DNA from: Phycisphaerales bacterium
GTDB taxonomy: Bacteria; Planctomycetota; Phycisphaerae; Phycisphaerales; UBA1924
Assembly: GCA_029260345.1 (NCBI GenBank)
Contig: JAJDDK010000005.1
Span: 682,001 to 746,000 of the forward strand
Direction: 5' to 3'
DNA: 64,000 bases
Of the stretch, positions 51,926 to 60,916 are shown one piece after another. The position numbers were made by a program, and so were the translations under genes. Each line of letters begins with the position of its first letter. Position 1 is the stretch's first letter. Below the pieces are notes generated by a model. That model did no database searches and was not told the DNA's origin. It saw nothing but the letters and a program-made list of their open reading frames with translations.

Positions 51926-53323
51926 ATGGCATTGCATGAACGGGAATCCATCCGGCGCGAGGTCGACGACGGTGTCTACGCATCGGAGGACCTCTCGATC
52001 AGCATGCCAAAGTCGAGGTTTCCCAAGCACGAACATGATCCGCGGCACGTGTACGCCGCAGTGCACGACGAGCTCATGCTGGACGGCAATTCGCGGCAAA
52101 ATCTCGCCACGTTTTGCCAGACCTGCGTTGAGCCGGAAATGCAAAAACTCATGGACGAGTGCATCGACAAGAACATGGTTGATAAAGATGAGTATCCGCA
52201 GACGGCGGAGCTCGAAGCACGCTGCGTTCGCATGCTGGCTGACTTGTGGAACGCGCCGTCGGACACCAATGCGGTGGGGTGCTCGACGACCGGGTCAAGC
52301 GAAGCGTCAATGCTCGGCGGCATGGCGATGAAGCGTCAGTGGGAAGCGAAGCGCAAGAAGGATGGGAAGCCCACGGATCGGCCGAATTTAGTCACCGGCC
52401 CCGTGCAGGTGTGCTGGCACAAGTTCACGCGCTACTGGGATGTCGAGCATCGCGAGATTCCGATGGAGGATGGGCGATTGCTCATGACGCCGGAGGAAGT
52501 GTTGAAGCGGTGTGATGAGAACACGATCGGCGTCGTGCCGTCGCTTGGCGTGACGTTCACCGGTCAGTTTGAACCGGTCGAAGCGGTGTCGAAAGCGCTG
52601 GATGAACATCAGCAGAAGACCGGTCTGGACATTCCGATTCACGTTGACGGCGCCAGCGGCGGGTTTCTGGCGCCGTTCTGTGCGCCGGATGTGGTGTGGG
52701 ATTTTCGTTTGCCACGAGTGAAGTCGATCAATGCTTCGGGACACAAGTTTGGTTTGTCGCCGCTGGGTGTCGGATGGGTGCTGTGGCGCGACACCAAGGA
52801 TCTGCCGGACAATTTGATCTTCTGGGTGAATTATCTCGGCGGCAACATGCGCGACATCGCGCTGAATTTCTCGCGCCCCGGCGGGCAGATCGTGTGCCAG
52901 TACTACAACTTTATTCGTTTGGGACGCGAGGGATACCGCGACATACACAATGCGTGCTATGAGACGGCGCAGTATCTGTCACGCGAAATCGAAAAGATAG
53001 GACCGTTTGAAATCATCTACGGCGGCGATGTGATCACCGGCATTCCCGCGCTGTGCTGGCGCTTAAAGAAGGGCGCTGATCCCGGATTCAGTTTGTTTGA
53101 CTTTGCGGATCGTCTCCGCTCGCGCGGCTGGCAGGTTCCGGCGTACACGTTGCCGGCGGATTGTCAGAAGCAGGTCGTGCAGCGCATTCTGGTTCGCCGC
53201 GGCGTGAGCCGAGACCTGGCGGCGCTCCTCGTCGAAGACATGAAGCGCGAGCTTGAGTACTTCAAGCGCCATCCGGTGCAGACGCCACTGACTAGTGAAG
53301 AAGCGTCAGGGTTCCACCACTAG
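51926..53323 (+). CDS. gadB: Glutamate decarboxylase
   Basis: 465 residues from [19 protein letters not shown]-dependent group II decarboxylase: [30 protein letters not shown], and the Schiff-base lysine in [15 protein letters not shown]. The C-terminal SGFHH end resembles the His-Thr tail of bacterial Gad, which closes the active site at neutral pH. It turns glutamate into GABA while consuming a proton. No gadC antiporter is present; the next genes are an aspartate:alanine antiporter and aspartate decarboxylase on the opposite strand, converging on gadB. Confidence 0.96.
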   Translation: MALHERESIRREVDDGVYASEDLSISMPKSRFPKHEHDPRHVYAAVHDELMLDGNSRQNLATFCQTCVEPEMQKLMDECIDKNMVDKDEYPQTAELEARCVRMLADLWNAPSDTNAVGCSTTGSSEASMLGGMAMKRQWEAKRKKDGKPTDRPNLVTGPVQVCWHKFTRYWDVEHREIPMEDGRLLMTPEEVLKRCDENTIGVVPSLGVTFTGQFEPVEAVSKALDEHQQKTGLDIPIHVDGASGGFLAPFCAPDVVWDFRLPRVKSINASGHKFGLSPLGVGWVLWRDTKDLPDNLIFWVNYLGGNMRDIALNFSRPGGQIVCQYYNFIRLGREGYRDIHNACYETAQYLSREIEKIGPFEIIYGGDVITGIPALCWRLKKGADPGFSLFDFADRLRSRGWQVPAYTLPADCQKQVVQRILVRRGVSRDLAALLVEDMKRELEYFKRHPVQTPLTSEEASGFHH

Positions 53324-53372
53324 TTGAATTGACGGTCGAGTTGGCGCCGAGCCGAGCGTCTCTTCGCGTGCA

Positions 53373-55082
53373 CTATTGAGCTGACGGATTCTTTGTGACC
53401 AGCCCTATGATCACCGGACCCCACAGCGTCAGGAACACGTTCGCGACGGCGTAGGTGATGGTAAACGTCACGACCGGCGTTGCGTTGCCGGCCTTGTTCA
53501 GGAGCGCTGCGAAGCCGGGATTGGCGCTGCGCCCGCCGACGACGCACGCCAGCGCTTCGATCGGGTTTCGAATGCGCAGGACGTAGTACGAGAAGTAGAA
53601 CACGAGTATCTGCGGGATGATCGTGACGGCGACGCCAAGCCCGAGCAGCAGGAGTCCATGCTCCTTGATGCTTGTCCAGGCTTTCGGTCCCGCCGAGAGG
53701 CCGACCGCCGCAACGAAGACGGCGAGGCCGAAGTCACGAAGAAAGTTTGAAGCGCCGGTCGGCAGCGCCGCGAATCGCGGATGCACCGCGCGCAGCCAGC
53801 CGAACACAAGTCCCGACAGAAGGCATCCACCACCAGCGCCCAGCGAAATTGGAACGCCGCCGAGGCGCACGGTGATCATGCCGACGAGAATGCCAACGGT
53901 CATGCCGATGCCGAAGAAAATGAAATCCGTCACCGGCGCCGCCGTGATCTCGAAACCGATCTTCGGCTGCACGCGATCCAGGTCCTTTGGTCGGCCGGTC
54001 ACGTGGACCTCATCGCCGCGATGCAATTTGAGATCGGGCAACAGCGGCAAATCACGTCCGAGGCGTTTGATGGACGTCAGAAAGACGCCGCGGCGTGTGT
54101 CCGAGTCGATGTTGTCGTGCAGGTCTTGCAACGTGCGATCGACGAGCGCCTTGTTCGTCACGATAATTTCACGGTGTTCTTCGATGAGCGACGCCGTTCG
54201 CGGCGCCGGCACGTTTTTCCCGAGCATCAGACTGCCCGCGGCAAGCGTTTCGACCACACCGGTGACGACGATGAGATCACGGGACTGGACCTTTGTGTCG
54301 AGTGTGACCTCCGTCGACTGTCCCTCACGAATGATCGCTTCAACAGTCGCGTCCGAAAGTGTTGCGTTGATCGATCGCACATCTTTCCCGACGGCAGCAT
54401 CGGTGATTTCAAAGACGCGCGTGTCGATCCGATGAATCGCTTCGACCTGACCGGGGCCGGGTGACGGTTTGCCACCGGACATCGACGTCGCGAGTTTTTG
54501 CGCTTCGGCGCGAATGTCCCAGCGCATCACGGTTGGCAGGAACCACGTCGCGACGATGATCGGGCCGAGGCTGCCGAAGATGTAGCAAATGGCGTAGCCC
54601 ACCGCGACGTTTGCTTCGAGCGATTGCTTGACCTCGGTCGACAGGTTCAAGCGTTCGATCGCTTCTCCGGCGGTGCCGATGATGGCAGATTGGGTGAGTC
54701 CGCCAGCCGCAAGCCCGGCGGCGGTTCCACGATCAAGGCCGAATATGTACGCCGCGGCGAGAACGCAGCCGAGTCCGACGACGCACATGACAAACGCGGA
54801 GATGAGTTGGCGAAGCGATTGCAGATTGAGCGAACGGAAAAATTGCGGGCCGCCTTGAAAACCGACGGCGTAGATAAAGAGCGCAAAAAAGATCGACTTC
54901 ACGCCGGGATCGAGTTTGATGCCGAGTTGCCCAATCAGCACGGCGAGAATCAGCGTTCCGGCAATTCCACCAAGAACAAAGTTGCCGATCTTGATCTTGC
55001 CGAACGTATAGCCCAGCGCAATCGTGATGAAAAGGGCAAGCTCGGGAACGCGATCGAAGAGCTTGTCGATGTGTTCGAGCAT
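53373..55082 (-). CDS. aspT: Aspartate:alanine antiporter (AspT family)
   Basis: 569 residues from MLEHIDKLFDRVPELALFITIALGY, with GGGAG five bases before the ATG. Two membrane halves (about five helices each: residues ~15-190 and ~385-560) with the family motif GGLTQSAIIGTAGEAI in the first and GGRSANPGFAALLNKAG in the second, flanking two TrkA-C (RCK_C) domains between ~205 and 380. AspT exchanges aspartate for alanine and, with AspD, creates a proton gradient. It starts 18 bases after the aspD stop, so the two genes form one operon. Confidence 0.95.
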   Translation of the reverse strand: MLEHIDKLFDRVPELALFITIALGYTFGKIKIGNFVLGGIAGTLILAVLIGQLGIKLDPGVKSIFFALFIYAVGFQGGPQFFRSLNLQSLRQLISAFVMCVVGLGCVLAAAYIFGLDRGTAAGLAAGGLTQSAIIGTAGEAIERLNLSTEVKQSLEANVAVGYAICYIFGSLGPIIVATWFLPTVMRWDIRAEAQKLATSMSGGKPSPGPGQVEAIHRIDTRVFEITDAAVGKDVRSINATLSDATVEAIIREGQSTEVTLDTKVQSRDLIVVTGVVETLAAGSLMLGKNVPAPRTASLIEEHREIIVTNKALVDRTLQDLHDNIDSDTRRGVFLTSIKRLGRDLPLLPDLKLHRGDEVHVTGRPKDLDRVQPKIGFEITAAPVTDFIFFGIGMTVGILVGMITVRLGGVPISLGAGGGCLLSGLVFGWLRAVHPRFAALPTGASNFLRDFGLAVFVAAVGLSAGPKAWTSIKEHGLLLLGLGVAVTIIPQILVFYFSYYVLRIRNPIEALACVVGGRSANPGFAALLNKAGNATPVVTFTITYAVANVFLTLWGPVIIGLVTKNPSAQ

Positions 55083-55100
55083 AGGACTCCCATCGCATGG

Positions 55101-56693
55101 TTACTGGTTTGCAGTCCAACTCGTGTGGTAGTCAGCGAGCAGATCGCTGATGGCTTTGCCGATGGTCGTGTACGCATCATCGTTCAAATTCGCCAGCGAA
55201 ACACGCACGGACATGCGCGGGGCGTCAAAGCCGCCGCCGTCCATCAGCACGACGGATTTCTCGCTCGCAAGGCGCCACACAAAGTCAATCGGCTCGTAGT
55301 CGTTCACGAGATGAGCTGCGAAGTCCTTGCCGAACCGCTGTTCCGCAAGTCGGGGAACATCAATCGTCGTGTAGTAGTGGGTGTCCATCGGATCGTCGGG
55401 CGGCGCCAGGCCAATTGCTTCGTAGAGCAGTTTCGAACGCTTGCGCACGATTGATTGCGCCGCCGCTTTGTATGCCCCGTCCTCATCTGCAAGGCACGAA
55501 AGCGAAAGCAGAGCCATGAACACTTGCTGAGGTGTCGAGAGCCCCGCCGTGTGATGCAGCGCGACCGTGCGGCTGTCGGCCACCATGCGGTCAATCAACT
55601 TCGTTGATGATGGATCAAAAAACACTTCGTGATAGCGCTCATTGAGCGCCGCCCGATCGGCCTGCGGCAGGCTCGCGATGGCGCGGTCCAGCACGTTGTC
55701 TTCGTGCAGACCAATGACGCCAAGACGCCAGCCGGTCGCGCCGAAGTATTTCGAGAACGAATAAACAAGAATCGTGTTGTGTGGCAGGACCGACGCGACT
55801 GACCGAAAACCGTTGACGAACGTCGCATACACATCGTCCGTCAGGATGATGAGATCTTTACGCTTGGTCTTCACCAGTTCTTCGAGCGCCGCGAGCGTCT
55901 CCGGTCGTAGCGCGCGCGAAGTCGGATTCGACGGATGCACGATAAAGAACGCCTTGATCTTCGGATCGGCGAGTTTCTCTATCTCCGACGCCGGGTAGTC
56001 CCAGCCTGCTGATTCATCCTGACGGACTTCAACTTCAACGAACTTGAAGTCGTTGAGTTGAGGAATCTCCAGATACGGCGTGAACTCCGGCGTGCCAAGC
56101 GCGATCGTATCGCCCTTGTGCAGCAGCTTGTTCTCCATCAGGCTCGCAAAGACGTACGCCATCGCGGCGGTGCCGCCTTCGGTCGCGAAGAGATCGAATG
56201 AGCCGCTGGGCCACGGGCCGCCACACATTTCTTGTGCGAGATAGGCACTGACGATGGTTTCGCAATTCGTCAGCATTCGGTCGGGCGTCGGGTAATGGTC
56301 GCCCAGCATGCCGTCGACGAACTCGTAGATGAGTTCATCGTGATCGAGCTTGAGCGCCTTGCGAGCATGGGTGACATACGCGTTTAGAGCGGCGGCGCCT
56401 TGGTCGGAACCTGCTTTGGCGAGAAACGCGTCAAGCCGCGCGCCGCTGCCGGCCTTCTCGGGCGCGCCGCCGAAACCGTCACGGATCAGCGTGCGCTCGG
56501 TCTCCGTCATCGCAAACTGACCGAGTGTCAGGAACGCACGCCGCGGCGCGATCGCGACCCAATTTGGATTGCCTCGCCCGGCATTGAGCATCGCTCGCTC
56601 GCCGGGGGAACTCGCCATCGCGATGAGCTTGTTTTTGAGTTCGAAGGGGCTCAGCCCTTCGTACTGCTTTTCGTCGGTTTGCCTCGACACCAC
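55101..56693 (-). CDS. aspD: Aspartate 4-decarboxylase
   Basis: 530 residues from GTG 56693 (GTG 56690 next to it is also possible; GGAG precedes). Fold type I aminotransferase-like: NPNWVA near residue 41, FDLFATEGGTAAMAYVF, HPSNPTSRALRPETLAAL, DDVYATFVNGFRSV and YSFSKYFGATGWRLG with the PLP lysine. Size and motifs fit AsdA/AspD, the 4-decarboxylase making L-alanine and CO2 from L-aspartate, rather than ordinary aminotransferases (~400 residues). Coupled with AspT this gives an electrogenic proton-consuming cycle used for energy or acid tolerance. Confidence 0.95.
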   Translation of the reverse strand: MVSRQTDEKQYEGLSPFELKNKLIAMASSPGERAMLNAGRGNPNWVAIAPRRAFLTLGQFAMTETERTLIRDGFGGAPEKAGSGARLDAFLAKAGSDQGAAALNAYVTHARKALKLDHDELIYEFVDGMLGDHYPTPDRMLTNCETIVSAYLAQEMCGGPWPSGSFDLFATEGGTAAMAYVFASLMENKLLHKGDTIALGTPEFTPYLEIPQLNDFKFVEVEVRQDESAGWDYPASEIEKLADPKIKAFFIVHPSNPTSRALRPETLAALEELVKTKRKDLIILTDDVYATFVNGFRSVASVLPHNTILVYSFSKYFGATGWRLGVIGLHEDNVLDRAIASLPQADRAALNERYHEVFFDPSSTKLIDRMVADSRTVALHHTAGLSTPQQVFMALLSLSCLADEDGAYKAAAQSIVRKRSKLLYEAIGLAPPDDPMDTHYYTTIDVPRLAEQRFGKDFAAHLVNDYEPIDFVWRLASEKSVVLMDGGGFDAPRMSVRVSLANLNDDAYTTIGKAISDLLADYHTSWTANQ

Positions 56694-56877
56694 TGGCTCC
56701 GATCAATCGTGGCTCTGGTGGTTGGCCTCCGTGCCCGAAACTTGATCAATTACGCCACAGGGATTGAACCCGCTTGACGCGCAACTTGCAAATAGTGGAT
56801 GCGAGCGAGGGTTCGCGAGGGGAAAAACCGAACTTGCTTTCGGTGAAAGCGAAAGATCGAACGGTGGAAACTCACCG

Positions 56878-57246
56878 TCAGTCGGAACGGAGAATCTTCT
56901 CCATCTTCTTGCCCTTGGCGAGTTCGTCCACGAGTTTGTCGAGATACCGGGTCTGCTGCGTGAGCGGGTTCTCGATCTCTTCAATGCGGTAGCCGCAGAT
57001 GACGCCTTTGATCAGGTGCGCCTTGGGGTTGAGCTTGGCGCGCTTGAAGAACTCTTCAAAGGTGACTTTGTCGTCAATTTGCTTTTGGAGTTTCTTCTCG
57101 TCAAAGCCGGTCAGCCAGTGAATGACCTGATGCAGTTCTTCTTTGGTGCGGCCCTTCTTCTCGACTTTCGTCACGTAGTGCGGGTAGACCGATGAGAAGG
57201 TCATCTTCGCGATTCGTTCATCGTGCTCTGGCGTTGTGGTCGGCAT
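56878..57246 (-). CDS. DUF2200 family protein
   Basis: 122 residues from [17 protein letters not shown]. The family signature is clear: [81 protein letters not shown] (positions 30-115 approx). These small proteins are widespread and their role is not known. A T-arm-like GCGGGTTCAATCCCTG on the minus strand at ~56755-56770 precedes it but no full tRNA is present. 57247-57548 has no gene I can support. Confidence 0.85.
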   Translation of the reverse strand: MPTTTPEHDERIAKMTFSSVYPHYVTKVEKKGRTKEELHQVIHWLTGFDEKKLQKQIDDKVTFEEFFKRAKLNPKAHLIKGVICGYRIEEIENPLTQQTRYLDKLVDELAKGKKMEKILRSD

Positions 57247-57548
57247 GGGATGATCTCGGTGAATGAAATGCTGCACTTGTGTAGCGCCGGCTACGCTTGC
57301 GCGAGTTTTCGCTGTGATCGTTTGAAAAGTGAGTGAAGGAAGTCGAGCTCTCGATATTCAGCCTGGGAACAGCCGTAGACACTGAATGTTATCGGTTGCG
57401 GACGGCTATAGATGACGTTGCAGGTCTCGGCTTGCGGTCGCCTATGCCGTGAGCGAACCCATTGGCCCGAGGACCGCACCGCATTCGCTGTGATCGAGGC
57501 CTCCTTTCGCATACGGATTCGAAGTCTTGGCATGGGTACCCGAAAGTC

Positions 57549-58493
57549 CTACGACGGAGCGCACTCTCCAGCGTGCAAGTGCTGCCTGCGGTAATCGCCG
57601 GGTGACGTCCCCATCACCCGTTTGAAGGCCTTCCCGAACGAGCTTTCCGACTCGTAACCCACTGCATCGGCGACCATAGACATGGTGATGCTCTGGTCTT
57701 CACGCAGCATCGCGGCGGCCCGAACCATGCGCCACTGTGTGAGATGGTCCAGTGGTGTTTCGCCAACAAGCCTGCGGAAGCGGTCTGCAAACGCCGACCG
57801 TGACATGGAGACGCCCTTGGCGAGCGTCGGCACCGTCCAACTACGATTCGGTTCCGCATGCATTTGCCGCAGCGCTTCGCCGATCTGTGGATCGACAATC
57901 GCGCGGAGCCAGCTCGGCCTGTCGCTTTCGAGCATCGAGCTGATCTGGGTGCGCATCGCTTGAACGAACAGAACCTCTGAGAGCCGGTCCACGATCGCGG
58001 TAGAGCCGGGCTGATTCCCCATCGCTTCGGCCGCAAGGTGCTGGAGAGTCGCGGCGAACCACGGTGACTCGTGTGAGGATGCTCGGAGGTGAACGATCAG
58101 TGGCAGGTGTTTCACGAGCATCTCGCTCTCCGGCGAGGCAAAGGTGAAGCAGCCGGCAATCACTGAGACCGGTGTTCCTCCTCCGCCATGCTCGATGAGT
58201 CGCGTTTGATGAAACGTCTGGGGGGGCACGAGTTTGGCCGCCGATTGGAGGCGCTGTTTCTCATCGCTTGCGAGTGTGTACGTCTTGGGCGCCGGTAGGA
58301 ACACAAAGTCGCCGCCGACGAGTGGTATTGCCGGGTGATCATCAACGACCAGCAGGCACGACCCACGTGTGACGATAAGACAGATCCCCTTATTGCCCGG
58401 GAACTGCAGGCCAAACGGCGCGGACAGCTCAAGCCTTCCATAGAGCTGGCCCTGCGTTCGAAGCAGCGACATGACTTCAGTTAGAATATCCAC
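57549..58493 (-). CDS. AraC-family transcriptional regulator (cupin_6 type)
   Basis: About 314 residues from GTG 58493, giving the usual opening VDILTEVMSLLRTQGQLYG; GGGG lies 6-7 bases upstream. The N-terminal ~180 residues match the AraC-binding-like cupin domain found next to short-chain dehydrogenases (GICLIVTRGSCLLVVDDHPAIPLVGGDFVFLP in part). Two helix-turn-helix units follow: PTLAKGVSMSRSAFADRFRRLVG and SMVADAVGYESESSFGKAFKRVMGTSPGDYRR in part. It is divergent from the NTF2/SDR pair, which is probably its target. Confidence 0.9.
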   Translation of the reverse strand: MDILTEVMSLLRTQGQLYGRLELSAPFGLQFPGNKGICLIVTRGSCLLVVDDHPAIPLVGGDFVFLPAPKTYTLASDEKQRLQSAAKLVPPQTFHQTRLIEHGGGGTPVSVIAGCFTFASPESEMLVKHLPLIVHLRASSHESPWFAATLQHLAAEAMGNQPGSTAIVDRLSEVLFVQAMRTQISSMLESDRPSWLRAIVDPQIGEALRQMHAEPNRSWTVPTLAKGVSMSRSAFADRFRRLVGETPLDHLTQWRMVRAAAMLREDQSITMSMVADAVGYESESSFGKAFKRVMGTSPGDYRRQHLHAGECAPS

Positions 58494-58642
58494 GAAACAC
58501 CCCGCAGACTTGGCGTTTAGGATAATAAATTTGGTGTTTGTGCCATAGATCGTCCATTTGCGTCGGTGTATTGTGCGCTCGTTGACTAGCCGTGTCACCA
58601 GTTGGCACTCGACAGCAGACGCACATTGAAGAGGACGCGCAG

Positions 58643-58972
58643 ATGATCATCCAACTACCCCGCCCCGTCGCGGCATACCTGGCTGCCGAGAAGGCGAAGA
58701 ATGCGGAGCTCGTAGCACTGTGCTTCCACAACGATGCGGTCGTCCGTGACGAAGGGAAGGAGCACCGCGGTGTCATGGCAATCGAAGCGTGGTACCGCGA
58801 CGCCAACGCGCAGTACCGGTTCGTCGTCGAGCCGCTCGACGCGTCCATCGATGGTCAGACAGTTGTAGTCCGTACCCATGTCACCGGCGACTTTCCCGGC
58901 GGTGAAGCGGATCTGCGATGCACTTTCGAAGTGATTCAGGACCGAATCAGATCATTGGAGATCGCCCCATGA
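58643..58972 (+). CDS. NTF2/SnoaL-like small protein
   Basis: 109 residues from MIIQLPRPVAAYLAAEKAKN. The cone-shaped NTF2-like fold is suggested by AAEKAKNAELVALCFHNDAVVRDEGKEHRG, IEAWYRDANAQYRFVVEPL and TVVVRTHVTGDFPGG, with a terminal FEVIQDRIRSLEI strand pair. Members are small-molecule binding proteins or isomerases. It overlaps the SDR start (ATGA) and lies 150 bases from the divergent AraC regulator. Confidence 0.85.
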   Translation: MIIQLPRPVAAYLAAEKAKNAELVALCFHNDAVVRDEGKEHRGVMAIEAWYRDANAQYRFVVEPLDASIDGQTVVVRTHVTGDFPGGEADLRCTFEVIQDRIRSLEIAP

Positions 58973-59772
58973 TTACCGGTCGAAGCTACAGGTTCGACGA
59001 CACGGAGTTCCGCAGCAAACGGACGCTCGTCACTGGTGGCACAAGGGGAATCGGCGAAGCAATCGTGCGTCGGCTGACAGAGGGTGGCGCTTTGGTCGCG
59101 ACCGCCGGTCGGTCCGCAGTCTCCGGCGAGCTGGAGTCAGCGTTATTCGTACAGGCAGACATCAGCACTGAGAGTGGCGTGCGGGAAGTGGCGAATCGTG
59201 TGCTCTCACAGTGGGGCGGCATTGATCTTCTCGTGAACTGCGTCGGCGGCTCCGATGCGCCCAGCGGCGGATTCCTGGAGCTCACGGACTTGGAATGGGA
59301 CAAGGCTTTGCGCCTCAATTTGCTGTCGGCGGTGCGACTCGACCGGGCGATCATCCCCGGCATGATCGAACGTGGGCATGGCGTCGTCCTTCACATTTCG
59401 TCCATTCAACACCGTATGCCTCTGCCTGACTCCACACTTGCCTACGCGGCCGCTAAAGCGGCGATGCGTACCTACAGCAAAGGGCTTGCCCGCGAATTGG
59501 GCCCGAAGGGCGTGCGGGTTAATACGGTGTCGCCGGGCTTCGTCGAGACATCCGCCGCCCACGACATGATTCTTCGACTCGCCGAGAGCCATGGCACCGA
59601 CGAAACCGCCGCCCGTCAGGCAATCATCGACATGCTCGGCGGGATTCCGATCGGGCGACCTTCGCGGCCCGATGAAGTCGCCGAACTCGTCGCGTTCCTC
59701 GCGTCGGATCGCGCGGCGTCAATCCACGGCGCCGACTACGTCATCGACGGTGGTTCGATTCCAACGGTCTGA
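58969..59772 (+). CDS. Short-chain dehydrogenase/reductase
   Basis: 267 residues from ATG 58969 (ATGA overlap with the NTF2-like gene). Classical SDR: TGGTRGIG cofactor loop, VNCVGGSDAP in place of NNAG, Ser in HISSIQHRMP, YAAAK (YxxxK), and SPGFVETSAAHD. C-terminal IHGADYVIDGGSIPTV is usual. With the NTF2-like protein and AraC regulator it makes a compact regulated cassette seen in many bacteria; the substrate is unknown. Confidence 0.94.
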   Translation: MITGRSYRFDDTEFRSKRTLVTGGTRGIGEAIVRRLTEGGALVATAGRSAVSGELESALFVQADISTESGVREVANRVLSQWGGIDLLVNCVGGSDAPSGGFLELTDLEWDKALRLNLLSAVRLDRAIIPGMIERGHGVVLHISSIQHRMPLPDSTLAYAAAKAAMRTYSKGLARELGPKGVRVNTVSPGFVETSAAHDMILRLAESHGTDETAARQAIIDMLGGIPIGRPSRPDEVAELVAFLASDRAASIHGADYVIDGGSIPTV

Positions 59773-59804
59773 TATGCAAGCACCCCTCATCATCCGGCAA
59801 TGCC

Positions 59805-60083
59805 AGGAAGGGTGTGCGATTCGGGAATGACTCGTCAAGACTTGATTTGCAAGCGCTTCAGAAAGCGGGTGACCGGACTCGAACCGGCGACATTCAGCTT
59901 GGGAAGCTACCAGAAATCCCCGCTGACGACACCTGCAACGCCGATTCTGAGCACCCCCCCAGCACTGGCCCCAGCAGTTGCGCGCACGAGGCCGCGGAGG
60001 CCGACTTTGTCTATTCCAACTGGAGCCGGCTGCCACCGTCGGTGCGAACCGGGATCATCGCGATGGTGCGGGCGTCGCTGTGA
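59805..60083 (+). pseudogene. Remnant of an integrase gene 3' end (probable)
   Basis: The frame reads ...RFGNDSSRLDLQALQKAGDRTRTGDIQLGKLPEIP... then SNWSRLPPSVRTGIIAMVRASL. Tyrosine-recombinase genes of planctomycetes that insert in tRNA genes often end this way: the tRNA fragment is read as RTRTGDIQLGKL and the tail as LPxxxRxxIxAMV. The catalytic domain is missing, so only a 3' scar is left. Call rests on my recall of that pattern and on the tRNA fragment within it. Confidence 0.5.
59864..59906 (-). tRNA. tRNA-Gly(CCC) 3' fragment (possible att site)
   Basis: On the minus strand CTTCCCAAGCTGAATGTCG then CCGGTTCGAGTCCGG and TCACCCGCT equals the anticodon loop, variable region, T arm and acceptor strand of tRNA-Gly. 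The 5' half is absent, so it is not a functional tRNA. Fragments from the anticodon loop to the 3' end are the usual residue of integration into a tRNA gene. Confidence 0.7.
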
Positions 60084-60247
60084 GCGAGCGACAGGTCGGT
60101 CCCCGCGCACCCGAGGCGGCGTACTACTGCCACTACTGACGGCGTGGGCCAAGAGCTTCTCGGATTGGATGCCAGTTGAGTGTCCGCGATGTGGCTGTAG
60201 ATCGTCGCTCGACCTCGAATCCGGGACGCGACTAACGGATCGCGCCT

Positions 60248-60880
60248 CTATGCGGCATCTTCCGTTCGTGAACTCCTGGCGGTCCGAAGAATGCGCACAC
60301 CTCCCCACACGACGATCGATGCTACGGCAGCCCCGATCATGAGATCCGGAGTCTTGCTTCCCGACCACATCACCAGCGCTCCAGCAACAAGAACACCCAG
60401 GTTCGCAAGCACGTCGTTGGTCGAGAAGATCCACGACGCCCGCATGTTCACGTCGCCTCGGCGGTGCTTTGCGAGCAGTTTCAGGCAGGCGATGTTTGCG
60501 ACCAACGCGATGCTGGCGACTCCCATCATCAGCGAGCCAACTGGTTCGCTTCCGCTGACAAAGCGACGGACGACATCGCGCAGGAGGATGAACGCGAGCA
60601 TGATCTGAAAGACGCCGCTCCCAATCGCCGCTCGCCTCCGGATCACACCGCTTCGTCCGACCGCGTATAGGCTGATGCTGTAGACCAGCGCATCTGCCAG
60701 CATGTCCAACGAGTCTGCTATCAGCCCCGCTGAGTCCGCCAGCAGCCCCACGCCGAACTCGGCGACGAACATGACAGCGTTGATCAACAGCACGAGCCTG
60801 AGAGTCCCACGCTCTGCCGCATTGCGGGCTTCAAAGTGGCAGTCGCACCCCTTTGCCGTCTCTGCTTGCGGATTTGGCAT
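60248..60880 (-). CDS. Cation diffusion facilitator (CDF) family metal transporter
   Basis: 210 residues from MPNPQAETAKGCDCHFEARN, starting with a short Cys/His site (CDCH) that may bind metal. Five to six membrane helices follow, with the two CDF metal-site motifs LLADSAGLIADSLDMLADALVYS (D...D set) and RASWIFSTNDVLANLGVLVAGAL (N/D pair in place of the usual His/Asp). The cytoplasmic C-terminal domain is nearly absent. Likely exports Zn, Co or a related ion to the periplasm for the adjacent RND pump. Confidence 0.9.
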   Translation of the reverse strand: MPNPQAETAKGCDCHFEARNAAERGTLRLVLLINAVMFVAEFGVGLLADSAGLIADSLDMLADALVYSISLYAVGRSGVIRRRAAIGSGVFQIMLAFILLRDVVRRFVSGSEPVGSLMMGVASIALVANIACLKLLAKHRRGDVNMRASWIFSTNDVLANLGVLVAGALVMWSGSKTPDLMIGAAVASIVVWGGVRILRTARSSRTEDAA

Positions 60881-60916
60881 TGTGTCTCGATGAACTTGGG
60901 ACAAGACGGAGCCGGC

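Noticed and set aside
56750-56775. tRNA gene upstream of DUF2200
   Set aside because: Only a T-arm-like GCGGGTTCAATCCCTG on the minus strand; no anticodon arm, D arm or acceptor pairing could be found.
57291-57533. 80-residue minus-strand ORF between DUF2200 and AraC
   Set aside because: No family, no start signal; could be a degraded fragment but I cannot support it.
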